From NCBI RefSeq assembly GCF_003478995.1, contig NZ_QUGI01000012.1, forward strand, positions 1-41,429: 41,429 bases of DNA, read 5' to 3'. Below the pieces are notes generated by a model. It did not search any database, was not told the origin of the DNA, and saw only the letters and a list, made by a program, of their open reading frames with translations. Shown one piece after another: positions 7,982 through 14,253 of this stretch. Numbering within the stretch: position 1 is the first letter of the stretch; each line of letters begins with the position of its first letter. The position numbers and the translations under genes were made by a program. Source of the DNA: Pseudoflavonifractor sp. AF19-9AC. Its GTDB lineage: Bacteria; Bacillota; Clostridia; Oscillospirales; Oscillospiraceae.

Positions 7982-9100
7982 TTATGTATCCTTGTGCGTC
8001 AGCGGTGCAAACGTCAGGTTGTAGGGGTATGCCGTCAGGAAGGATTGGTCTTCCACTCCGTAGCCCCAAACCGGCCCTGTGGTTTCCCCGCTGTGATAGA
8101 CATCCTCAGACAGCGCATCGCTGGTCAAATAGGTTTCACGCTCCGCTGCATTGTCATATTCCACCCAGATAAACCGGCAGTCCGACAAGAAACAGATCCC
8201 CTGAAAGCGCATGGAGAAGGTTTTGCTCTCGCCCGCCGCCAGATCGAGATCGATAGGGAATACCCTCGCCTGCACATCATCCCGATGCACATAGTTTTCC
8301 ATCCCCAGATATTTTTCATAATACGCCTTTCCCCGGGTACAGGCCCAGCAAATCGCTTCCGGCTCGTAGACCAGCAGGGAATACGCCCCCTGCACCGGCT
8401 GGCTGGACGTGTTGGTAACAGTCAGGCTGTACAGCGGCCCGAAATCCGACAGGAAATAGTCGTCTTCAAATTCAATTTTAAGCGGAGAGGACGGCTGCTC
8501 CTCTACCCCATCGGGCATATAGCCGTTATCGCCAATCAGGTATAGTCTGGTCAGTTCGTCGCTGCTCCATGTGCGCGCGCTGCTCTTGCTGCCGCTTTTA
8601 TTGATCTCCGCCACCTGTGCACCCTTGACGGTGGATCCGCCGTACTCGGTGGCGGCAAAGCTGCCGTCCGTGAACACGGTAGCCTTACCATTGTGGAAAT
8701 ATCCCACATACACGCCGCCCATGGAATCATAGGCGTAATACTGACAGGGGATCACCAGCTTTCCGGTGGTATCAATATAGCCCACCTTCATGGTGTCCTT
8801 ATCCATGACCGCCGCCAGGCCTTCAAAGAAGTCAAACACATACAAAAAGCGCCCACGGTTCAGGTCCACGACCTCGCCCTGTTCGTTGATGTAGTTCCAC
8901 TGCTCCTTCACCAATGCGGGCATCAGTCCCTCCCGAAACGGACGCTCACCGTACTGGAAGATGCCCTGTGACAGCAGCCGGTCCCCATTTTCCTGCCAAA
9001 ATTGCTCGGCGTTTCCTCCCGTGCCTGCCGCAAACACTGAGCCTGTCAAACACGATACCATTAGTGCTGCAGCAAGGATGCGCTTCAACCATTTTTCCAC
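7982..9100 (-). CDS. secreted WG-repeat-like protein (372 aa)
   Basis: Signal peptide at residues 1-25 (LAAALMVSCLTGSVFAA). Residues ~65-160 contain units of the WG (Trp/Gly) repeat type: WNYINEQGEVVDLNRG, then GLAAVMDKDTMKVGYIDTTG and KLVIPCQYY. The C-terminal half (LKIEFEDDYFLSDFGPLYSL; LLVYEPEAICWACTRGK) looks like a beta-sandwich and has paired cysteines, but I cannot assign a family. It heads a two-gene operon with the SLH protein and probably works at the cell surface with it. Its promoter carries an unusual triple direct repeat (see 9188-9215). The function is unknown. Confidence 0.75.
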   Translation of the reverse strand: MEKWLKRILAAALMVSCLTGSVFAAGTGGNAEQFWQENGDRLLSQGIFQYGERPFREGLMPALVKEQWNYINEQGEVVDLNRGRFLYVFDFFEGLAAVMDKDTMKVGYIDTTGKLVIPCQYYAYDSMGGVYVGYFHNGKATVFTDGSFAATEYGGSTVKGAQVAEINKSGSKSSARTWSSDELTRLYLIGDNGYMPDGVEEQPSSPLKIEFEDDYFLSDFGPLYSLTVTNTSSQPVQGAYSLLVYEPEAICWACTRGKAYYEKYLGMENYVHRDDVQARVFPIDLDLAAGESKTFSMRFQGICFLSDCRFIWVEYDNAAERETYLTSDALSEDVYHSGETTGPVWGYGVEDQSFLTAYPYNLTFAPLTHKDT

Positions 9101-9173
9101 TGCTTGAACTCCCTTTCCTCTACTTCGTATTTCCGTCGGTGTCTCCCCGGCGATACGACACAGACACTCTTTG

Positions 9174-9202
9174 ATTATACCCAGATATTAAGCTATATTC
9201 AA
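9174..9202 (-). promoter_or_regulatory. sigma-A promoter of the WG/SLH operon
   Basis: On the minus strand TTGAAT (9197-9202), a 17-bp spacer and perfect TATAAT (9174-9179) lie ~75 bases upstream of the start codon. Confidence 0.8.
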
Positions 9203-9215
9203 GCTATATTTAAGC
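9188..9215 (-). promoter_or_regulatory. triple 11-bp direct repeat, probable OmpR-family operator
   Basis: On the plus strand the hexamers TTAAGC (9188-9193), TCAAGC (9199-9204) and TTAAGC (9210-9215) are separated by 5 bases each (TATAT twice), giving an exact 11-bp period. The array overlaps the -35 element. OmpR-family regulators such as CiaR bind repeats of this architecture (TTTAAG-type half sites 11 bp apart). KdpE is also of this family, but no regulator gene lies beside this promoter. Confidence 0.65.
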
Positions 9216-9257
9216 CATAATTTCCCACCCGCGCCAGCGTGCGGGTTTAAGAAGGGT

Positions 9258-9307
9258 AAAACAAAAAACAGCTGCCTGAACCAGTAAAAATCAGTTTCAG
9301 GCAGCTG
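9258..9307 (-). terminator. terminator of the SGNH/DUF4358 operon
   Basis: A 12-bp stem (CAGCTGCCTGAA, 9269-9280, with TTCAGGCAGCTG, 9296-9307) is followed on the minus strand by TTTTTTGTTTT. Confidence 0.88.
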
Positions 9308-9373
9308 CTTTCATGTATCATGGATTATTATAGCTGTAAAATCAAACCTTTTCCCGCTCCGGGTCTGAAGGAT

Positions 9374-9838
9374 TCACGCATTCATGGAGTCAAACAAATC
9401 CTCAATTTCCTCCACCTGCTCAGACACGATGAGGGAGATGGTCAGCCCGTCGCGCCGTATCACTCCCTGCTGAATGACCGACATGTTTTCGGTCAGGTAC
9501 ATTTGGGCGGATTTTTCCTTATAGGCCAGCCGTTCCTCCAGCGCACTCTGAATGGCATCCGCCTGCTGGCTGTCCACCGCTCGGATAATGGCGATCTCGT
9601 CCGGCAGGGTCCCGTCCTCCGGCAGATAATAGACTGCGCTGTCATAGAAAGATGCCTGGATCCCCACTCCCATCTCCAGATACTCGTCGGTCATGTCCAC
9701 CAGTTCAGGCAGCGAAAGCTGCTCCTCCATGGTGGCAAACAGCTCCTGCGGGTCGGGGGAAACCGTTTCCCCTGACCCGCAAGCGGATACAAACAGCAGC
9801 ATCAACACCCAGAGTGTCAGCAGACAGCGTCGTCTCAT
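9374..9838 (-). CDS. DUF4358-type lipoprotein
   Basis: Start ATG at 9838 has GGGGGA six bases upstream. The longer frame from GTG 9856 overlaps the preceding stop and lacks a site. The protein opens MRRRCLLTLW and has lipobox VSAC, so it is membrane anchored outside the cell. The body (residues ~30-154) has the DUF4358 pattern: a Met/Tyr-rich start, DEIAIIRAVDSQQADAIQSA and a helical ALEERLAYKEKSA. DUF4358 proteins often sit beside SGNH hydrolases and MBOAT acyltransferases in Firmicutes. The SGNH gene is directly upstream, with its stop 14 bases away, but no acyltransferase is here. A role in modifying surface glycans is plausible, not shown. Confidence 0.78.
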   Translation of the reverse strand: MRRRCLLTLWVLMLLFVSACGSGETVSPDPQELFATMEEQLSLPELVDMTDEYLEMGVGIQASFYDSAVYYLPEDGTLPDEIAIIRAVDSQQADAIQSALEERLAYKEKSAQMYLTENMSVIQQGVIRRDGLTISLIVSEQVEEIEDLFDSMNA

Positions 9839-9852
9839 CACAATTCCCCCAT

Positions 9853-10812
9853 TCACATACTCTGTTCCCTGGCAAAGTCATAGAGGGCATCCACCACAAT
9901 CTTGGAGCCCGCATTGTTCAAGTGAACGTACCCATCCCGACAGAACGCTTCCGGCAGGGCGCCTGATTCATCCTCCAGCAGCCCATGGGCATCAAGGACG
10001 GGAACGTTCTCTGTTTGACACATGGCCTTCAAACCGTCACAAAATTCCCCGATAAGCTGATTGTTAAAGCTGCGGTTTATTGCATAGTCAGGCAGCCAGG
10101 AGGAATTAATTTTGGGCGGATTGGTGATAACCACTACCTGAGCATCGGGTAAGCAGGCCTTCAGGTTCTGGATCAGCCGAGCATACCGGTCTACAACCGC
10201 CTGGCTGCTGGGCTCTTTCTCCACGGTGGACAGGTCGTTCAGGCCCAGCAGCAGGAAAATCCGCTGCGGCTTCATATCCGTCACAATCTCCTCCAAGGAC
10301 ATCTCGCTGCCCTTGTAGCTGTACGCAATTCCCGCCTCTCGTTCCCCCACCAGGTCGGCCAGGGAGATCCCGATCGTAGTGGTTAAAAACTTCGCCTCGC
10401 CCAGACAGGCGTTACTCTCCCGCTGTCCCATGACATACTGACGGATGCCCTCCATAATCGAGTCGCCAACAAACAGTGTATTGTCAAAATAAGCTTCCAC
10501 CGAAGCAGCCGCCGCAGACTGCTTCTGAGGCGGCTGCTTGGAAGAATCAGCGCTTCCGGCGTCCGGCTGGGACGGGTCAGAGGGCTGCTGGGCCTGCTCA
10601 GATTGCCCAGAAGCAACCAAATCGCTGGCATCCGGCGCGGACGAGGAATCCATTTCCTGGGAAAGGGACGCACCCCCTTCGGCACGGGAAGATGTTTCGT
10701 CCATCTGAGAAAACTGGGGCGGAGTCTGGCTTTCAACGGAAGGTGTCCCGTTGCAGCCGCTCAGAGAAAGTGCCATCGCACAAAGCACCATAAGCGCCGC
10801 CAGATATTTCAT
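9853..10812 (-). CDS. SGNH/GDSL-family hydrolase lipoprotein (319 aa)
   Basis: I chose ATG 10812 because AAGGAG precedes it by 9 bases and it opens a lipoprotein signal (LAALMVLCAMALSLSGC). A Ser/Gln/Pro-rich linker (~25-95) leads to an SGNH hydrolase fold. Block I is FVGDSIMEG (nucleophile Ser ~113), the GxND block is LLGLNDLS, and the Asp/His pair is in CRDGYVHLNNAG. All four block residues are present, so it should be an active extracytoplasmic esterase, probably a deacetylase of cell-wall or capsule sugars. It is cotranscribed with the DUF4358 gene from the promoter at 10846-10874. Confidence 0.85.
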   Translation of the reverse strand: MKYLAALMVLCAMALSLSGCNGTPSVESQTPPQFSQMDETSSRAEGGASLSQEMDSSSAPDASDLVASGQSEQAQQPSDPSQPDAGSADSSKQPPQKQSAAAASVEAYFDNTLFVGDSIMEGIRQYVMGQRESNACLGEAKFLTTTIGISLADLVGEREAGIAYSYKGSEMSLEEIVTDMKPQRIFLLLGLNDLSTVEKEPSSQAVVDRYARLIQNLKACLPDAQVVVITNPPKINSSWLPDYAINRSFNNQLIGEFCDGLKAMCQTENVPVLDAHGLLEDESGALPEAFCRDGYVHLNNAGSKIVVDALYDFAREQSM

Positions 10813-10845
10813 TGGTGTCTCGCTCCTTTTCGTAAAATACACCCC

Positions 10846-10874
10846 ATTATAGCATAAAGCTTCCATTCGGGCAA
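10846..10874 (-). promoter_or_regulatory. sigma-A promoter of the SGNH operon
   Basis: TTGCCC (10869-10874), a 17-bp spacer and TATAAT (10846-10851) are read on the minus strand, ~34 bases before the start codon. Confidence 0.78.
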
Positions 10875-11570
10875 GATTTGTCCTGCTATTTTTCTGCAAC
10901 GCCGTTTCTCCGCCCTGTTTGGCCGTGTAAGGGGCTGTGTGCCGCAAGCAGAGGCGAGGGGGCATCCGTGCCCCACCGAAGGTCATTCGGCTTCGTGCCG
11001 CGTCTGTGCGGCAAAACCGCCCTGCGCCCTCAGCGCAGCGGCCAGAAAGCGGCAAGGAAATGCTAAGGAATGGGTACGCTTTGCCGCTTGCGACGGAGGA
11101 CAGATATGGGGCTATGCCGATATGAACCGAGGGTACGATTTTTGTGCAGGATAAAGGCCGGGGGTCGCAGGCTACCCCCGGCCAAATCACACCGCCCCGC
11201 AACGCGGGGCGGGACAAGGGGTTGCGGGATTTTAAGGGCGGGGATCATGTTTGGGGCCCTGGGGGCATGGCGGGGATCTTGTGTTCAGAAAAGCCCGCCG
11301 TATCAGGCGCTTGTCGGGGTTCACGACGGGGATGAGGCCTATTTTTGATGCAAATTCTGAAAGAGCAAGTGCAGTCCTTCCCCCTCAAAATTTGCGTCGC
11401 CTAAACAAAAATAAAAAGCCTTCCACAAACAGTACGCTGTTATCAAAGATATCGTCCTCCGAACACTGACCAGCTCTAAATTGTTACTGATCTGATAACT
11501 CTGCCCGTTTGCCCTGGCTATTCTCGTTTCTCTGTGCTATGTTGTGTCACTGAATAGGAGGCGAGGCACA
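10875..11570. other. ~700-bp noncoding interval with two strong GC hairpins
   Basis: No frame here has a ribosome site or recognisable protein text. Two perfect hairpins stand out: a 10-bp stem (GGCCGGGGGT with ACCCCCGGCC) at 11156-11183 with an 8-base loop, and a 9-bp stem (CCGCCCCGC with GCGGGGCGG) at 11192-11212 with a 3-base loop. A third, weaker one (GCCGCGTCTGTGCGGC) lies near 11000. The block sits upstream of the integrase operon of a mobile element, so an origin of transfer or an eroded mobilisation region is possible. I see no relaxase gene to support this. Confidence 0.4.
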
Positions 11571-11900
11571 GTGAACGACTACATGACTGCCCTGCACCAG
11601 CGGTTCTTCCGGGAGCCGGACTTTGCAGAGCTGGAGAAAGAAATGGAACAGACCCGGCAGGAGGTGCGGGACTGCCTGGACAAGCCGCAGCGGCGCAAAT
11701 TGATGCAGCTGGTGGATGCACAAAACCTGCTGCGGGAGAAAACCTCTCTGGCCAGCTTTATTGCAGGCTTTAAGCTGGCCTGGGGCATTGCAAAAGAATT
11801 GGAGGCTGACGGTCTGTACTCTTTCGATTGCGAACAAGAACAGCGGGCCTGCAAGGCAGCAGAACAGGAGGTGACGCCTCGTGGCAAAGAAACGGGCTAA
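11571..11900 (+). CDS. small DUF6809-like protein, upstream partner of the integrase
   Basis: GTG at 11571 is preferred (AGGAGG ~9 bases before it), giving 109 residues. The protein is mostly helical: FFREPDFAELEKEMEQTRQE, then KLMQLVDAQNLLREKTSLAS and FIAGFKLAWGIAKEL. It resembles short proteins named DUF6809 found with integrative elements of gut Firmicutes. That family name is from memory and should be treated as tentative. Its 3' end overlaps the integrase start by 20 bases, so the two are translated from one message. It could be a recombination accessory or a regulator, but it has no obvious DNA-binding motif. Confidence 0.72.
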   Translation: MNDYMTALHQRFFREPDFAELEKEMEQTRQEVRDCLDKPQRRKLMQLVDAQNLLREKTSLASFIAGFKLAWGIAKELEADGLYSFDCEQEQRACKAAEQEVTPRGKETG

Positions 11901-13032
11901 TGGAGAGGGCAGCATCAGAAAACGGAAGGACGGCCGCTGGGAAGGGCGATACACCGCCGGGTACGATGCCAAAACCGGCAAGCGCATTATCAAGAATGTG
12001 CTGGGCAAGACCCAAGCGGAGGTCAAGGAAAAACTGAAAAAGGCTCTGGAGGAGTGCCAGGGGCTGGATGTGAGCCGCACCGAAGAATACACCGTAGCCA
12101 CATGGCTGCGCACCTGGTACGAACTCTACGCCAAGCCAAATGTCCGCACCGCCACGGCAAATCGGTATGAACTCATCATCGAGCGCTACACCATTCCCCG
12201 GATTGGCAGTATCAAACTAAAGAAGCTGACCACCCGGCACCTGCAAAAGCTCTACAAGGAGTTATTGGAGGACGGCAGAATACATGTTGGAAAAGGAAAA
12301 GCAAAGGGACTGAGTACCACCACCGTCCGCAGCGTCCACCTGATGCTCCATGCGGCTCTGGAACGGGCGGTGAAGGAACGGCTCATCCCCAGGAATCCCA
12401 CTGAAGATTGCATCGCTCCAAAGCCTCGCAAGATCGAAATGCAGATTCTTCCCTCTGAAGACATGCATGCCTATCTGGAGGCAGCCAAGGCCAGAGACCT
12501 GCTCCCCATGTTCTATCTGGAATTGGTCAGTGGCCTGCGAAAAGGCGAACTGGTGGCCCTGCGGTGGGACGATGTGGACATTCAGAACAAAACCATCTCG
12601 GTCAGCAAACAGTATGTCCGAAACCCGGATGGCTCCCTGGAGCTCACCCGACCCAAGACGGAGAACTCCGTCCGCCTGGTGTCCATCCCGCAAACCGCGG
12701 TAGACCTGCTGATCCAGGAACATAACAAGCATCCGGACAACCCTTACCTGTTCCCCTCCCCGATCACTGGAGAACTATACCACCCGGATTCGGTGGTCAA
12801 CCTCCATAAGAAGATCCTAAAGGACGCAGGACTGCCCCACATCCGCTTTCACGATCTGCGGCACACCTTCGCCACCACAGCCCTCCAGAACGGCGTGGAT
12901 GTAAAGACGGTGTCCTCCATGCTGGGCCACTATGATGCCGGGTTCACCCTCCGCACCTATACCCACGCCACACGGCAGAAACAGGACGAGGCAGCAGCCA
13001 CTATGGGCAGCTTCATGGCACAGGTCATGTAA
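11881..13032 (+). CDS. int: tyrosine-family site-specific integrase (383 aa)
   Basis: A full phage/ICE-type tyrosine recombinase. The N-terminal arm-binding domain is seen in residues ~1-60 (GSIRKRKDGRWEGRYTAGYD). The core-binding SAM-like domain covers ~65-175. The catalytic domain follows: Arg in SGLRKGEL, Lys in RPKTENSVR, HxxR in HDLRHTFATT, His in LGHYDAG and nucleophile Tyr in LRTYTHAT. All catalytic residues are present, so it is probably active. GTG at 11881 is the start. The gene ends 161 bases before att copy B, the usual place for an integrase that recombines at a tRNA 3' end, and palindromic arm-type sites lie between. It defines the 6.9-13.2 kb element. Confidence 0.95.
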   Translation: MAKKRANGEGSIRKRKDGRWEGRYTAGYDAKTGKRIIKNVLGKTQAEVKEKLKKALEECQGLDVSRTEEYTVATWLRTWYELYAKPNVRTATANRYELIIERYTIPRIGSIKLKKLTTRHLQKLYKELLEDGRIHVGKGKAKGLSTTTVRSVHLMLHAALERAVKERLIPRNPTEDCIAPKPRKIEMQILPSEDMHAYLEAAKARDLLPMFYLELVSGLRKGELVALRWDDVDIQNKTISVSKQYVRNPDGSLELTRPKTENSVRLVSIPQTAVDLLIQEHNKHPDNPYLFPSPITGELYHPDSVVNLHKKILKDAGLPHIRFHDLRHTFATTALQNGVDVKTVSSMLGHYDAGFTLRTYTHATRQKQDEAAATMGSFMAQVM

Positions 13033-13046
13033 GGCAGAGAGAAAAA

Positions 13047-13078
13047 GCCGGGCGGGAAGCGCAGCCTTCCCGTCCGGC
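13047..13078 (+). terminator. integrase terminator
   Basis: A 13-bp stem (47-59 with 66-78 of the 13,000s, one G-U pair) with a 6-base loop and T-rich sequence follows 15 bases after the integrase stop. Confidence 0.8.
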
Positions 13079-13097
13079 ACTCTTTAGCTCTTTCTGC

Positions 13098-13122
13098 GTG
13101 TGGGTCAACCAACTGACCCACA
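13098..13122. promoter_or_regulatory. inverted arm-type sites beside att copy B
   Basis: GTGTGGGTCA (13098-13107) and TGACCCACA (13114-13122) face each other across 6 bases. The same 10-mer occurs as a direct pair to the right of att copies A and C. This fits integrase arm-binding sites at the two ends of one element. Confidence 0.65.
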
Positions 13123-13160
13123 TTTTGAGCTACACTAAAAAAACAAAAATTGCAACAAAA

Positions 13161-13237
13161 AAGCCTTGAAAACCAAAGTTTTCAAGGCTTTTTGGAGCTG
13201 CTAGGCAGATTCGAACTGCCGACCTCATCCTTACCAA
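13161..13237 (-). repeat. att copy B: terminator and tRNA-Thr(GGT) 3' fragment
   Basis: A 13-bp terminator (13161-13190) adjoins the 45-nt tRNA fragment (13237 to 13193). The fragment has an intact anticodon-stem 3' strand GGATG, variable loop AGGTC, a perfect T-arm around TTCGAAT and acceptor strand TAGCAGC-T-CCA. To its right the sequence changes at once to an A/T-rich stretch with an ACGCAAAA/TTTTGCGT inverted repeat (13237-13271). The tRNA 5' half (anticodon-stem strand CATCC) is absent. The stem bases of the terminator differ from copies A and C but the hairpin is preserved. Confidence 0.85.
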
Positions 13238-13285
13238 CGCAAAAATTTTAATTTTTCTAATCTTTTGCGTAGTTTATAGGCATTT

Positions 13286-13507
13286 CTATCCCGAGCAAAT
13301 TGCTTTTCGGCACTTTTTAGACGCAGGATTTCCGGTTGTTCCAACTGTATCTGTGGATGGTTGTGTGGTCAAAATAGGGAAAGCATGTCCCATGTTCAAG
13401 CGGTCAAAATACAGGTGTTCTTCTTCATCTTGACTATAATATTTTAGCGCAGGGTTCTCAAAGAGAAGGGACAGACATTTTAGACGCTTAGTGAATGGGA
13501 CCACCAA
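13286..13507 (-). pseudogene. short unrecognised reading frame, possibly a frameshifted remnant
   Basis: A 73-residue frame (FENPALKYYSQDEEEHLYFD) looks protein-like in its first two thirds and degenerates near its end. A neighbouring frame then reads EILRLKSAEKQFARDRNAYK and continues to a stop inside att copy B. That pattern suggests one frameshifted gene fragment reaching the att site. No ribosome site or family is recognised. Confidence 0.3.
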
Positions 13508-13551
13508 GTCCAGAGACGCTTTGGTAATTCGTAAATCTCTTCCCTATCGAA

Positions 13552-14253
13552 CTACTCCACTTTCATCATGCGATATCCAACCCCAATGTGGGTTTGAATA
13601 TACTGGGGTGAGCCAGGTTCTTTTTCCAGCTTCTTTCGCAGCGTTGCCATAAACACACGAAGCGAGGCAACATCATTTTCCCAGCTTCGGCCCCAGATCT
13701 GCTGTGTGATAAAGGTATGTGTCAGCACCTTTCCCACATTTTTGCACATCAGGCACAGCAGCTTATACTCGCTGGGGGTCAAGTGGAGCTCCTGACCATC
13801 CAGGAATGCACATCCTGCCGCGTAGTCCACCTTCAGCTTCCCGTTCGTAAAGATCGCTTCTGTATTTGCCGCTCCAACCTGAAGCGCGGTTAACCGCCTC
13901 TGTGTCACGCGGAGCCGGGCCAGTAATTCTTCCACGGAAAAGGGCTTTGTCAGATAATCATCTGCGCCGGCATCCAATGCTTCAATCTTATCGGTATCTT
14001 CACTCCGGGCACTGATCACAATGATGGGCAAATTCGACCAGGAGCGGACTTTGTGAATGACCTCCACCCCGTCTATATCCGGCAGCCCAAGATCCAACAA
14101 AATGATATCCGGATTATGAGAGGACGCTTCCAGAACAGCCGATTCTCCGTTTGCCGCGGTCAAAAACCGGTAATCGTGGGCTCTTAATGTGGTCGTAATC
14201 AGGTTGCGAACCGGTGTATCGTCCTCAACCACTAAAATCAATGGTTTATTCAT
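13552..14253 (-). CDS. kdpE: KdpE response regulator
   Basis: An OmpR-family regulator of 233 residues. The receiver domain (1-120) has the acidic pair VVEDD, phospho-acceptor Asp in IILLDLGLPD and Lys in TKPF. The winged-helix DNA-binding domain (~135-230) has the typical LTPSEYKLLCLMCKNVGKVL and a C-terminal VGYRM. Its partner kinase KdpD is directly upstream with an 8-base overlap (ATG inside the kdpD stop region), so the two are translationally coupled. Phosphorylated KdpE activates kdpFABC at low potassium in known systems. Candidate sites here are the TTATAAATA motifs at 24816 and 26957 and the 11-bp repeats at 19568. Confidence 0.95.
   Translation of the reverse strand: MNKPLILVVEDDTPVRNLITTTLRAHDYRFLTAANGESAVLEASSHNPDIILLDLGLPDIDGVEVIHKVRSWSNLPIIVISARSEDTDKIEALDAGADDYLTKPFSVEELLARLRVTQRRLTALQVGAANTEAIFTNGKLKVDYAAGCAFLDGQELHLTPSEYKLLCLMCKNVGKVLTHTFITQQIWGRSWENDVASLRVFMATLRKKLEKEPGSPQYIQTHIGVGYRMMKVE

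Noticed and set aside
9181..9220. CRISPR-like array
   Set aside because: The repeats are only 6-11 bp with 5-bp constant spacers, which fits a regulator site; no CRISPR repeats or cas genes are visible anywhere in the window.
10853..11217. N-terminal extension of the SGNH hydrolase frame
   Set aside because: The extra ~135 residues lack a ribosome site, cross the sigma-A promoter and hairpins, and precede a clear lipoprotein signal peptide at 10812.
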